Assembly (NCBI GenBank): GCA_016218725.1 | Contig: JACRDB010000027.1 | Coordinates: 1-64,000, forward strand | From: Deltaproteobacteria bacterium | GTDB lineage: Bacteria; Myxococcota_A; Polyangia; Polyangiales; Ga0077539 | Direction: 5' to 3' | DNA: 64,000 bases | Shown here: piece by piece, positions 25,102-33,862 of the stretch | Position numbering within the stretch: position 1 is the stretch's first letter | Layout: each line of letters begins with the position of its first letter | The notes under the pieces: model-generated | What the model saw: the letters and a program-made list of their open reading frames with translations, nothing else | What the model was told of the DNA's origin: nothing | The model's database searches: none | Translations under genes and position numbers: made by a program

Positions 25102-26133
25102 ATGGACACGGACGCCCAGGGGGAGCTCCTCGCGGCCGCCCGGCGCGGGGACGGTCGGGCCTTTGACGCCCTGACGGCGCCCCACCGCCGGGGGCTCCTG
25201 GCCCACTGCTACCGCATGCTGGGCAGCGTGGCCGACGCCGACGACGCCGTCCAGGAGGCCCTGGTGCGCGCCTGGAAGTACCTCCCGGGCTACGAGGCCC
25301 GCGCGGCGCTGCGCTCCTGGCTCTTCTCCATCGCCACGAGGCAATGCCTGGACATGCTCGAAAAGCGCCCCCCGCGGCGCTTCCCCTCCATGGACGAGGG
25401 CGCGCCGTCGGACCCCTCGCGGCCTCCGTCGGCCGCGGTGCTGGACCCGGTGTGGCTGGAGCCCCTCGCCGACGCGCGCTGGTGCGAGGGCCCCGCGGAC
25501 GAGACCGACGGCCCCGAGGCCACGGTCACCCGACGCCAGAGCGTGGCAGTGGCCTTCCTCGCGGCGCTCCAGACGCTCCCGGCCACGCAGCGGGCCGCGC
25601 TCCTCCTGCACGACGTGGCGGGGTGGGCCTCCGCGGAGATCGCCGAGGCCCTGGAGACCACCCCCACGGCGGTGAACAGCGCGCTCCAGCGCGCCCGCGG
25701 CGCCCTCGACGCCAGGGCCCCGGCCTGGGAGCGCGTCCCTCCTCTGGGCTCCTCGGTGGAGACCGAGGCCCTCTCCCGCTACCTCCGGGCGTGGAACACC
25801 GGCGATCCGGGCGCCCTGGCCTCGGTGCTCCGGGCCGACGCGGTGCTGGCCATGCCGCCGGTGCCGGACTGGTACGCCGGCCGCGAGGCCATCCGCGCGC
25901 TCTTCGAGGGCTTCATCCGAGGGCTGGGCACGCAGCTCATCGCGGCGCCCGCGACCAACGGCCAGCCGGCGTTTGCGTCCTACCACCCGGACCCACAGGA
26001 CCCTACACGGCTCCTGCTTGATGGTCTCCAGGTGCTCCACCTGGATGGCGACGGCGCGGTGGTGTCGGTGCTGGTGTTCCTGGGTCCCGAAGCGGCGCTG
26101 GCCCAGGGGCTTCCGGCCGCGCGGGAGGCTTGA
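25102..26133 (+). CDS. ECF sigma factor with C-terminal SnoaL-like domain
   Basis: A 343-residue RNA polymerase sigma-70-family protein. Region 2 (about 10-80: DALTAPHRRGLLAHCYRMLG, ADADDAVQEALVRAWKYL) and region 4 (about 145-205: AFLAALQTLPATQRAALLLH ... EIAEALETTPTAVNSALQRARG) are clear. A SnoaL/NTF2-like domain fills the last 130 residues (YLRAWNTGDPGALASVLRADAVLAMPP...YAGREAIRALFEGFI). This layout belongs to the sigma G/SigJ type of ECF factors that use the fused domain for regulation instead of an anti-sigma factor, and none is encoded next to it. The ATG at 25102 is chosen because the upstream frame lacks family similarity. It is divergent from the MAPEG/VOC pair, which is a plausible target. 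Confidence 0.9.
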   Translation: MDTDAQGELLAAARRGDGRAFDALTAPHRRGLLAHCYRMLGSVADADDAVQEALVRAWKYLPGYEARAALRSWLFSIATRQCLDMLEKRPPRRFPSMDEGAPSDPSRPPSAAVLDPVWLEPLADARWCEGPADETDGPEATVTRRQSVAVAFLAALQTLPATQRAALLLHDVAGWASAEIAEALETTPTAVNSALQRARGALDARAPAWERVPPLGSSVETEALSRYLRAWNTGDPGALASVLRADAVLAMPPVPDWYAGREAIRALFEGFIRGLGTQLIAAPATNGQPAFASYHPDPQDPTRLLLDGLQVLHLDGDGAVVSVLVFLGPEAALAQGLPAAREA

Positions 26134-26144
26134 ACGCCCCGGCC

Positions 26145-28037
26145 CTACGGCGGCGGGGGCCGTAGCTGGAAGTTCGGCTCCGGGAGCTGCTCGGGGCTCG
26201 AGGGCCCCCAGAGGGAGGGCCCTCCGGGGCGCCCCGGGCCTCCCGGGCGACGACCCTGCGGACCCTGGGCGGCGCGGGCGGCGGCCTGGGCGCGGCGCTG
26301 CTCCACCTCCGCCTGGGCCTGGGCCTGCTGGATCCGGCCCACGAGCCCCAGGAGCTGTCCCACGGCGGTGATCGGCGCCCGGAGGTCCAGCACGAAGTGT
26401 GCGCCGTCGTCCCCGGAGCGCGCCGCGGTGAGCGTGCCGTCGATGGCATCGGTAGCGCTGAGCGGCGCCTCGGGGTCCGCGGGCGCGCCGATGAGCGACG
26501 CAAACGACGCGGGCGTGAGGTGCAGCGCCGCCACCGGGTCCCCGGTGAGCTGCGGGTCCAGGCGTGCGCCGGTCTGCAGCGCCCGGTACTGCGCCGCGGG
26601 GTCCTGGGCCTCCAGCAGCGTGAGGCGGTCTCCGGTGGGGACGAAGAGCACCGACCGGGACATCAACTGCCGCACCGCCGCGGGCACGTTGGGCGGCAGC
26701 CTCGCGGGGTCCTGCCCCATGCGAATCCGCAGGCTCCCCGGGGGGAGCCCCGGCACCGGCAGGAGCTGGAAATAGCTCGCCGGGACGGCCCCGGAGGCCC
26801 TCGGGGTGCGAGGCACCGCCGCCGCCGCCGTGCGCACCTGGGCCACGGCGTCCGTGGCGTTGGGCATGCGCGCCACCTGGATCACCGAGCCGCCGTTCTC
26901 CGTCACGATCCCTACCGCGCGGTCCCCCGCGCGACGGAAGTCAATCAGGCCCTGGGCCGCCTCGTGGAGGCGCACCATCTCGGGCCCGAGCACCCGGAGC
27001 ATCTGCGGGTCCGAGGCAGTGGGCGCCAGGAGCGGCGAGAGGGCCCGCATGTCCACGCCCATGGCCAGCCAGCCCTGGACCCCCGCCGGGAGCGTGCGCA
27101 GGAGGTCCAGGGCGGCGCGGCGCCCCACGGTGGCCCCCAGGAGCGCCCGGGAGCTCTCCCCGGTGGCGTGGGCGAAGTCCCCCTCGGCGTGGATGCGGTA
27201 CTGCTCCTGGTCCACGGTGAGCGTGGCGTGGAGGCCCGCCAGGTCGTCCATGAGCTGCTTGGAGTTCTGCACGCCGTGGCGCGCGGCCTCCAGCTCCGCC
27301 CGGGGGATCGCGCCGCCGTCGGGCATGCGGAGCCCCGCGCCGGTCTGGAGGTTGGCGAGCTGCGTGGCCAGGATGCGACGCAGGGGCTCCGGCCGCACCG
27401 TGGCGTCCGCCACCACATCGTCCGCGGGAGCCTCGGAGCCCTGGCGCAGCGCGTACGCCCAGGACGCCCGGAGCGACTCCCTGGGGCCACAAAGGAGCAT
27501 CCACCCGACGGGCCTCCTGCGCGCCACCCAGCAGGGTTGTTCCTCCCCGGCTCCGGCGTCCCTCGGGGCCTCCGAGGGCTCGTACACGCCTGGAGACACC
27601 TCCCGGAAGTTCCTCCGGGCCTGGGCGTCCGCGGCCACCTGGGCGCCCGCCCGGAGGGGCCAGGCCACCACCAGGCCGAGCCTCGGGTTGGGGCTCTCGC
27701 CCTCCGGGGCCATCATCACCGCGGCCCAGGCCGCGTCGGGATCGACCTCGATGCCGTGCTCGCCGATGCCAGGCGAGAACTGCGGCGCGAACTGCCCCAG
27801 CACGGCCCCCGCGGGCCCCGGAGCGATCAGGTTCAGGATCTTCCGCAGGGCTCTCCCCCGGACCGTGAGAAGCGCCCCGGAGGGCGTCTCCACGGGCCCC
27901 GCCGGGGGCGTCGCCGCCGCGGTCCCGGCGTCCGCGGGTGTGGCGCGGGGCTGTCCCGCGTCCGCGGCGGGGGTGGCGTTGCGGTTCGTACAGCCCACGA
28001 CCAGGCTCAGGGCCAGGGCCCTCCAGCGAGTGCGCAT
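26145..28037 (-). CDS. Large lipoprotein of unknown function
   Basis: A 630-residue protein with signal peptide MRTRWRALALSLVVGC (lipobox VVGC). After an Ala/Pro/Thr-rich stalk (about 17-50) there are 500 residues with a mixed alpha/beta character and a few Cys (CWVARRR, LLCGPRES). The C-terminus has a Gln/Ala coiled-coil-like helix (IQQAQAQAEVEQRRAQAAARA) followed by a Gly/Pro/Arg tail (GPQGRRPGGPGRPGGPS). Motifs do not identify an enzyme. It converges with the ECF sigma gene (11 bases between stops). I do not recognise the family. Confidence 0.7.
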   Translation of the reverse strand: MRTRWRALALSLVVGCTNRNATPAADAGQPRATPADAGTAAATPPAGPVETPSGALLTVRGRALRKILNLIAPGPAGAVLGQFAPQFSPGIGEHGIEVDPDAAWAAVMMAPEGESPNPRLGLVVAWPLRAGAQVAADAQARRNFREVSPGVYEPSEAPRDAGAGEEQPCWVARRRPVGWMLLCGPRESLRASWAYALRQGSEAPADDVVADATVRPEPLRRILATQLANLQTGAGLRMPDGGAIPRAELEAARHGVQNSKQLMDDLAGLHATLTVDQEQYRIHAEGDFAHATGESSRALLGATVGRRAALDLLRTLPAGVQGWLAMGVDMRALSPLLAPTASDPQMLRVLGPEMVRLHEAAQGLIDFRRAGDRAVGIVTENGGSVIQVARMPNATDAVAQVRTAAAAVPRTPRASGAVPASYFQLLPVPGLPPGSLRIRMGQDPARLPPNVPAAVRQLMSRSVLFVPTGDRLTLLEAQDPAAQYRALQTGARLDPQLTGDPVAALHLTPASFASLIGAPADPEAPLSATDAIDGTLTAARSGDDGAHFVLDLRAPITAVGQLLGLVGRIQQAQAQAEVEQRRAQAAARAAQGPQGRRPGGPGRPGGPSLWGPSSPEQLPEPNFQLRPPPP

Positions 28038-28178
28038 GTCGCGCGGGGCGTATCACCGCGCCCACCCCTTGTCACGAACCGCACCCCCGGGAGGTAGGGC
28101 GATGCAGGGCGCTGTAGGAGAGCGAGGGCGCCCCGGGATGGTTACCTTGGAGCCGGAAGCGTGCGATGGAGGCCGGTG

Positions 28179-28874
28179 ATGGCCTCTCGCGAGCTGGATA
28201 CGTTCCTCCGGAAGTCCCTCGGTGACCCGAAGACCCCGCCGGAGACCCGGGCGACGGTGGAGCGGCTCTTCGCGGTGAATGACACGAGCCCCGCAGCGGT
28301 GGCGGCGCTATGCGCCCAGGCCGCGGTCGTGGCGAGGGCCGCCCACACGGACCCGAGGCTCCGGGCCACCCTCGGCTGGCTGGTGGAGCTAGGCCTCGTG
28401 GCGGGGGTGACGGCGGCGACGGAGGCCCCGGCGCCCGAGGCGCGGGTGTATTTCAGCCCGGGGGAGACTTGCCTCGACGCGATCGTGGGGGCCTTCCGAG
28501 CGGCGCGCAGGAGCGCGGACGTGTGCGTGTTCACGCTCACCGACGACCGTATCGCGCGGGCGGTGGGCGACGCCCACCGTCGCGGCGTGGCCGTTCGTGT
28601 GGTGACGGACAACGACAAGGCCCAGGACGAGGGCTCCGACGTGGAGGGCCTGGCGCGGCTTGGGATCGCCGTGCGGCGCGACGAGACCGAGGCGCACATG
28701 CACCACAAGTTCGCGGTGTTCGATGGCGTGAGGCTCCTGACCGGGAGCTACAACTGGACCCGGAGCGCCGCGCGCTGCAACCAGGAGAACCTGGTGGACA
28801 CCACGGACCCGAGGCTGGTCGGGGCCTTTACCCGGGAGTTCGAGCGCCTGTGGGCGCTGTTCGGGAGGGCGTGA
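28179..28874 (+). CDS. Phospholipase D-like (single HKD) protein
   Basis: A 231-residue protein with one PLD catalytic motif near its end, HHKFAVFDG followed by GSYNWT, and a preceding strand pattern (ARVYFSPGETCLDAIVGAFR, VCVFTLTDDRIARAVG). A single HKD motif is typical of the Nuc/mitochondrial cardiolipin hydrolase-like group, which act as homodimers on phosphodiesters in nucleic acid or lipid. The N-terminal 80 residues are helical (SRELDTFLRKSLGDPK...). The ATG at 28179 is preferred; a GTG 18 bases upstream is possible. No signal peptide is evident, so a cytoplasmic location is likely. Confidence 0.8.
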   Translation: MASRELDTFLRKSLGDPKTPPETRATVERLFAVNDTSPAAVAALCAQAAVVARAAHTDPRLRATLGWLVELGLVAGVTAATEAPAPEARVYFSPGETCLDAIVGAFRAARRSADVCVFTLTDDRIARAVGDAHRRGVAVRVVTDNDKAQDEGSDVEGLARLGIAVRRDETEAHMHHKFAVFDGVRLLTGSYNWTRSAARCNQENLVDTTDPRLVGAFTREFERLWALFGRA

Positions 28875-28896
28875 GCGGAGACGCGCGACCTGGGCC

Positions 28897-29811
28897 TCAG
28901 CCCGGCGAGCCCCAGTAGTACGTGACGGCGATGGAGCCGGCGAAGATCTCGCCGAAGGAGTGGTTGGGACCCACGGTGGTCCCGAGGCCGAAGGCCGACT
29001 GGGAGAACTCCGTCGGGATGCTGGTGGCGCGCGGCACCACGCGCTGCGTGGCGCTGCGGAACCGGAGCTGGAGCCCGAAGCGCGCCGTGAGGGACACCTG
29101 CGGCATCCCGAGGAACCCGAGGTGCACCTCCGCCTGGGCGTTGCCGCCCATGGTCAGGATCAGCGCGTTGGAGGACTCGTCCCGGGCGTCCATGGCCGTG
29201 GACCCGCGGGTGATGCTCGCCGAGGCGAAATGGAACGCCAGGAACGGGGCGAGCTGGATGTTCACGTGCTTGGCCTCGGCCAGCATCAGCGGGACGCCGA
29301 ACTGGAACCCGACGCCGAAGAACCCGGGGTCGTCGTCCGTGTCCGTGCGGGTGCCCGACCCCTCCGGCCGGGTGAAGCTCCGCGTGCCGCTGGAGAGCCC
29401 GAAGGCTAGGCCGCCCTCGATGCCTAGCTGGTTGTTCACCCAGTACCGGATGCCCACGGTCTGGAGCGTGGCGCTGCCCGAGCCGCCCATCATCATCATG
29501 CCGGTGGGCGGGGGCACCGTGCCCGAGCCCTGGGAGCCCGAGTCGTACGTGGGCAGGCCGTTGCCGCCGCCGGCCAGCACGGCCACCGTGGTCGCGCCGA
29601 AGTACGTGAGGCCGAGGCGCCCCACCACCCGCGAGTGGTCCGTGGGCCCGGCGGTGCTCGTGATGGATTCCCCACCACCACCACCGCCGCTGGACCCCGA
29701 CGAGCTTCCGCCCGACGGAGGCGTCTGCCCCATGCCCATGTCCTGGGCGCCCGCCGACGCGGTCCCCACCAGCAAGGCCATCCCCAACGAAAGCGAGAGA
29801 GTCGTGCGCAT
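28897..29811 (-). CDS. Predicted outer-membrane beta-barrel protein
   Basis: A 304-residue secreted protein with signal peptide MRTTLSLSLGMALLVGTASAGAQ, a Gly/Ser-rich linker (residues 35-52), then many alternating hydrophobic beta-strands (VGRLGLTYFGATTVAVLAG, ATLQTVGIRYWVNNQLGIE, VSLTARFGLQLRFR) and a C-terminal strand ending in YYWGSPG. A ribosome-binding AAGGGAT precedes the ATG. A Met-rich stretch (TGMMMMGG) is a curiosity. Function unknown; probably a porin-like or structural surface protein. It converges with the PLD gene. Confidence 0.75.
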   Translation of the reverse strand: MRTTLSLSLGMALLVGTASAGAQDMGMGQTPPSGGSSSGSSGGGGGGESITSTAGPTDHSRVVGRLGLTYFGATTVAVLAGGGNGLPTYDSGSQGSGTVPPPTGMMMMGGSGSATLQTVGIRYWVNNQLGIEGGLAFGLSSGTRSFTRPEGSGTRTDTDDDPGFFGVGFQFGVPLMLAEAKHVNIQLAPFLAFHFASASITRGSTAMDARDESSNALILTMGGNAQAEVHLGFLGMPQVSLTARFGLQLRFRSATQRVVPRATSIPTEFSQSAFGLGTTVGPNHSFGEIFAGSIAVTYYWGSPG

Positions 29812-29937
29812 ATCCCTTGTCACCTGTGGCTGCCCTTCCGTAGGAGCTTTGCGCGCGGCCCCGCGCAGCCGATGGGCCATTCGCAGCGCACCCGTCTAAC
29901 AACACCCCCCGAAGCCCGTCAAGGCAGCGGGGACCGA

Positions 29938-29956
29938 TTGTCCCCCAGAGGGACAA
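29938..29956. terminator. Hairpin after envC within an AT-rich patch
   Basis: TTGTCCC and GGGACAA form a perfect 7-bp stem with loop CCAGA. It follows the envC stop (minus strand) by about 22 bases. The intervening DNA (CTACTTTCTTTTCAATAA) is strikingly AT-rich for this genome. There is no T-run on the minus strand side after the stem, so it may be a terminator only in the broad sense. Confidence 0.4.
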
Positions 29957-29978
29957 GAACTACTTTCTTTTCAATAAG

Positions 29979-30950
29979 TTACAATCCAAGCCAGGGCACC
30001 GGATCCAGGGTCTCGCTGCCCCTGCGGACCTCGAAGTACACCATCGGACCGCGGCCGCCCTCGTCCCCGACGGACCCTATGGGCTGCGAGACCTCGAGCT
30101 CCTGGCCCACCCGGACGTCGATGCGCCCGAGGTTGGCGCACACCGTGTAGTAGTGGTCGCCGTGCTCCAGGATCACGATCTGGCCGTAGGCGCCGTACCG
30201 ATCGGCGAAGGCCACCCGGCCGCCGTACACCGCCCTCACCGGCGCGCCCTGCGCCGTGGAGATCTCCACGCCGGGGCCCTCGGCGCCCTCGCGCCAGGCG
30301 CGGCGTACCTCGGCCCGGCCCGCCACGGGGAAGAGCAGCCGCCCGAAGCTCGCGGCGAAGCCGTCCGGGGCGACCATCCCCGCGGCGCCGCCGTACACCG
30401 TGAGCCCCGGCGCCGCGGGCACCTGGGGCGCCCCGGGGAGGCCCGCTTGGACCACCAGCAGGGACCGCTGCGCCGCGTCGAGCTGCGACCGGTGCGCGCG
30501 GGCGGCCTCCAGGAGCCCGCGGACGCGCGCCTTGTCGGCGTCCAGGGTGCCCGCCCGGCGCTCCACCTGCGAGAGCTCTCGGAGCGTCTCCCGCAGGGCG
30601 CGGCGCAGCCTCTCGGCGCGGGCGGCGTGCTCCAGGAGCACCTCGGGGCCTCCGCGAAGGGCCAGGGCGTCGCCCTGGGCGAGGTGGTAGAGCCAGCGGG
30701 CCTCGCTCCGGGCCCGGGTCCGCAGGAGGTTCCTCCGGGGCTCCAGGGTCACCGTGTCGGCGTCGAGCCGTTGGGCCTCGGACTCCAGGCGAGAGACCTC
30801 GCCCGTGGCGGCCTCCAGGTCCGCGTTGGTGGCGGCCAGGGCCAGCCTGGGGTCTCGCAGCGGGGCCATCGGAGGGCTCCCTAGCTGCTGGGCCTCCAGG
30901 GCGCCCGGCCCGAGGGCGCCCAGGGCCACCACCACCACGAGCCGTCTCAT
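29979..30950 (-). CDS. EnvC-like murein hydrolase activator (degenerate LytM/M23)
   Basis: A 323-residue periplasmic protein with signal peptide MRRLVVVVALGALGPGALEAQ. A long coiled coil follows (about 35-190: LEAATGEVSRLESEAQRLDA... LRETLRELSQVERRAGTL), then a LytM/M23 domain (about 225-320). The domain lacks zinc ligands: the usual HxH element reads MVYFEVRR (His replaced by Tyr) and the N-terminal H...D site is not there. This fits EnvC, which does not cut peptidoglycan but activates amidases. Its ATG overlaps the ftsX stop by four bases, so it is co-translated with FtsX, its usual partner in cell division. Confidence 0.85.
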   Translation of the reverse strand: MRRLVVVVALGALGPGALEAQQLGSPPMAPLRDPRLALAATNADLEAATGEVSRLESEAQRLDADTVTLEPRRNLLRTRARSEARWLYHLAQGDALALRGGPEVLLEHAARAERLRRALRETLRELSQVERRAGTLDADKARVRGLLEAARAHRSQLDAAQRSLLVVQAGLPGAPQVPAAPGLTVYGGAAGMVAPDGFAASFGRLLFPVAGRAEVRRAWREGAEGPGVEISTAQGAPVRAVYGGRVAFADRYGAYGQIVILEHGDHYYTVCANLGRIDVRVGQELEVSQPIGSVGDEGGRGPMVYFEVRRGSETLDPVPWLGL

Positions 30951-31816
30951 GTGGGCGCTCCGTTCAACCCGCGCTGGAGGGCCGCGGCGCTCCCGAGGGC
31001 GCCCAGGGCGCCGCCCCCGGTGAGGAGCCCGAGCACCACCCACCCGGAGAGAAACACCGGGCGCACGCCCAGGGCGAGGCCCAGGGTCTGATCGAACTGG
31101 TACCGGAACCCGAAGAAGAACACCCCCAGGAGGGTGACCGCCGCGAGGGCGCCGAAGACCCCGAGGAAGGCCCCCTCCAACAGAAAGGGCGCGCGCACGT
31201 AACCCGGCGAGGCCCCCACGAGGCGCAGCACCTCGATCTCCCTGCCGCGGCTCTGGAGGCTCATGCGCACGGTGTTGCTCACCACGGCGAAGACGCACAC
31301 CAGCACCCCCAGGGCGAGGAAGCCCGCCGCGGCGCGGCCGCCGGTGAGCATCGCCCGGAGGCGGTCGGTGAAGCCCCGGTAGGTCTCCACGCCGGTGACC
31401 GTGGGGAGCCTGCGCACGCGGTCGGCCACGGCGCCGAGGCGCGAGGGGGTCATCGCCGCGGGCACCAGGCGCAGCTCGATGGTGGCCGGGAAGAGGTCCA
31501 CCGGCGCGTCGGCCAGGGCGTCGTCGCCGTGGCCCAGGGAGGCCCGGGCGTCCGCCGGGGAGACGTACCGGGCGCTCTCGACCTCGGGGAGCGCGGCCAG
31601 GGCGCTGCGGAGGGCCTCGACGCCGGAGCCCGAGGCGCCGTCGGCCAGGTACACGGTCATGCGCACCGGGGCGCCCCAGCGGCGCACCATGGCCCCGGCG
31701 TTCTCCACCAGGAGCAGCGCCCCGGCCATGCAGAACAGCGCCAGCGCCACGGTGGCCACGGAGAGGAGCTGCGTCCCCAGGGACTGACGGATGCCACGAA
31801 GCGCGCGAGAGAACAT
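30947..31816 (-). CDS. ftsX: Cell-division protein FtsX
   Basis: A 289-residue inner-membrane permease-like protein. The N-terminal TM helix (LLSVATVALALFCMAGALLLV) is followed by an extracytoplasmic domain (about 50-150), then three helices (FLALGVLVCVFAVVSN, APFLLEGAFLGVFGALAAVTLLGVFFFG, SGWVVLGLLTGGGALGALGSAAA). A conserved FtsX pattern EIEVLRLVGASPGYVRAPFLLEG lies between helices 2 and 3. With FtsE it forms a transmembrane ATPase complex that gates amidase activators such as EnvC. A ribosome binding AGGAAGG precedes the ATG. Its stop overlaps the envC start. Confidence 0.93.
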   Translation of the reverse strand: MFSRALRGIRQSLGTQLLSVATVALALFCMAGALLLVENAGAMVRRWGAPVRMTVYLADGASGSGVEALRSALAALPEVESARYVSPADARASLGHGDDALADAPVDLFPATIELRLVPAAMTPSRLGAVADRVRRLPTVTGVETYRGFTDRLRAMLTGGRAAAGFLALGVLVCVFAVVSNTVRMSLQSRGREIEVLRLVGASPGYVRAPFLLEGAFLGVFGALAAVTLLGVFFFGFRYQFDQTLGLALGVRPVFLSGWVVLGLLTGGGALGALGSAAALQRGLNGAPT

Positions 31817-31843
31817 CGAAACGGTCCTTCCTGTGCGTGCAGG

Positions 31844-32602
31844 TCAGTGCAGCGGGGCCTCGAGGAGCTCATCGTCCCGTACGTCGATGTCGACGCCATG
31901 GTCCGGTCCCAGGGTGCCCCCGAGGGCGCCGCCCAGGGCCGAGAGCCCCGCCCGGGCCTCGATGGCGCGGCCGTCGTCCAGCACGATGAGCCTCCGCGGG
32001 GTGACCTCCAGCAGCGAGCGGTCGTGGGTGGCGAAGAGCACCGTGGTGCCGCCCTCGTGGATCTCCTCGAAGAGCCCGAGGATGTCCAGGGCCAGCACCG
32101 GGTCGAGGTTCCCCGTGGGCTCGTCCGCCAGCACGATGGCGGGCTCCGTCACGATGGCCCGGGCGATGCTCACCCGCTGCTGCTCGCCGCCGGAGAGCAC
32201 GCCCGCGAGGTCCTCACCGCGGCCGTCGAGGCCCACCCGCTCCAGGGCCAGGGCCACCCGGGAGCGCACCACCCGGGGGGACAGCCCCATCACCTCCAGG
32301 GCCACGGCGACGTTCTGGGACACGGTCCAGTACGGCACCAGGCGGAAGTCCTGGAAGACCACCCCGATGTTGCGCCGCAGGTGGGGGATGCTCTCGTCCG
32401 TGAGCCTGGCCACGTCCCGGCCACAAAAGAGAATGCGCCCCTCGTCCACGGTCTCCGCGCGGTACACCAGCCGCAGGAGCGTGCTCTTGCCCGCCCCCGA
32501 GGGGCCCGTGATGAACACGAACTCCCCTCGCTCCACCGTGAGGTCCACCCTGCGCAAGACCGGGGCGTCCGCGCGGTAGACCTTCATCACGCCCTCCAGC
32601 AC
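31844..32602 (-). CDS. ftsE: Cell-division ATP-binding protein FtsE
   Basis: An ABC-type ATPase with Walker A GPSGAGKST, Q-loop VFQDFRLV, signature LSGGEQQR, Walker B IVLADEP and D-loop GNLD. It energises FtsX at the division site. I chose the GTG at 32602 (MLEGVMKVYRAD), which lines up with the family N-terminus and gives 252 residues; the frame is open to an ATG at 32692 and further, which would add about 30 or 40 residues without similarity. The C-terminus is extended by about 25 residues compared with the usual protein. It is 27 bases upstream of ftsX. Confidence 0.92.
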   Translation of the reverse strand: MLEGVMKVYRADAPVLRRVDLTVERGEFVFITGPSGAGKSTLLRLVYRAETVDEGRILFCGRDVARLTDESIPHLRRNIGVVFQDFRLVPYWTVSQNVAVALEVMGLSPRVVRSRVALALERVGLDGRGEDLAGVLSGGEQQRVSIARAIVTEPAIVLADEPTGNLDPVLALDILGLFEEIHEGGTTVLFATHDRSLLEVTPRRLIVLDDGRAIEARAGLSALGGALGGTLGPDHGVDIDVRDDELLEAPLH

Positions 32603-32749
32603 AAGAATCGGCTTGTGCGAGGCAGAGCGGTCAAAATGTCCCTCTGGACGGAAGTGCGGTCGGAACGCCGTGGAGACCCTTGAGCGACCCATACAGCCGC
32701 TGCGTACCCCGCCCGAGGGCACCGGCGCAAAAAACGGACAAGCCCGCGG

Positions 32750-33814
32750 CTACGGCCTCCGCACCCCCGGCGCCCCTGGGAGCACCCGCACGGGCCCCCT
32801 GCGGGGCGGAGGCCGCACCGCTCCCGGGGCCTGGGCGTCCGGGGTCACAGCTCCCTGGGCGCCCGCGTCGGTTGTGGGGTCGGGGGTCGCCGCGGCGGCC
32901 GTGGGCGCGGCGGGGTCCGTGGCGATTTCCGCCACGAGGTCGGGCAGGAAGGTCGCCTGGAGCGCGAAGCTCCCCTGGCCCTGGGCGCTGTAGCTGTCCA
33001 CCACGACGTAGTACGTGCCGGGCTGAACGTGAGTCTGCACCTGCGAGTGGCGGGTGTCACCGTGGTCGTCGTTGCAGCCGAGGACCTCGTGGCCCTGGGC
33101 GCAGCCCGCGCGCAGCTCCAGGATGAGATCGAACTGTGCGCTCAGCTGGAGCGTGAGGGTGCCCGCGACGGGGGCCTCGACGCGGTAGACCATGTCCCCT
33201 CCGGGGCCACGGGAGCCGCAGGTGACCGCCGCGGTGCGCACGCTCGGGTCCAGGAGGCCCTCGACCACCTCGGCCCCGAGGAGCGGCGCCGCGGCGCAGC
33301 GAGGGCCCATCCCGGGCGTGTCCTGCTGGGAGGCGGGCTGCGACGGGTCCACCGCGACGGCGGTCTCCGTGGCGCGAGACACGGCGAGGGAGAAGCTCCC
33401 CTCGTTCTCGCGGTAGCCGTCCACCACCACGGTGTACGAGGCCCCGCCCTCCAGGTCGAGCTCCAGGCGGGAGCTGGCGGTGGACTGGAAATCGTCGTTG
33501 CAGCCGAGCTCGTTGTCGCCCTGGTAGACGGCCAGCACGGCGTCATACTGGCTGTTGCTGTGGAAGCGGTAGCGGCCCGTCTCCGGCGGGACGAAGCTGT
33601 ACTCCACGTCCCCGGCGCTGGAGCTGCCGCAGCGGGGGCTGCGCGAGTCCCCGGCCCCGCGGGTGGAGCCCGAGACGGTCTGGTCCAGCGCCAGGGAGCC
33701 CGTGGCTGCGCCCGCCCGGAGCTGCAGGAGCGCGTACAGCACCGGCGAGCACCCGCCGAGGGTGGCGACCGCGGCGAGCGCCGCGAGCCTCGGGGCCTTC
33801 CAGGGTCTCCGCAT
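32750..33814 (-). CDS. Lipoprotein with two PPC-like domains
   Basis: A 354-residue lipoprotein with signal MRRPWKAPRLAALAAVATLGGC. Two copies of a pre-peptidase C-terminal (PPC)-like beta-sandwich are visible: DVEYSFVPPETGRYRFHSNSQYDAVLAVYQGDNELGCNDD and DMVYRVEAPVAGTLTLQLSAQFDLILELRAGC...VLGCNDD. Each ends in CNDD and a YTVVVDGY/YYVVVDSY strand. The C-terminal 60 residues are Ala/Pro/Thr/Asp-rich and end in a basic tail. PPC domains assist folding or binding of secreted proteases. It lies between the kinase and ftsE genes on the same strand. Confidence 0.8.
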   Translation of the reverse strand: MRRPWKAPRLAALAAVATLGGCSPVLYALLQLRAGAATGSLALDQTVSGSTRGAGDSRSPRCGSSSAGDVEYSFVPPETGRYRFHSNSQYDAVLAVYQGDNELGCNDDFQSTASSRLELDLEGGASYTVVVDGYRENEGSFSLAVSRATETAVAVDPSQPASQQDTPGMGPRCAAAPLLGAEVVEGLLDPSVRTAAVTCGSRGPGGDMVYRVEAPVAGTLTLQLSAQFDLILELRAGCAQGHEVLGCNDDHGDTRHSQVQTHVQPGTYYVVVDSYSAQGQGSFALQATFLPDLVAEIATDPAAPTAAAATPDPTTDAGAQGAVTPDAQAPGAVRPPPRRGPVRVLPGAPGVRRP

Positions 33815-33862
33815 GGCCCCGGAGCGTACCACCGACGGGCGCCCGCCCGAAGGGCCGCGCGC

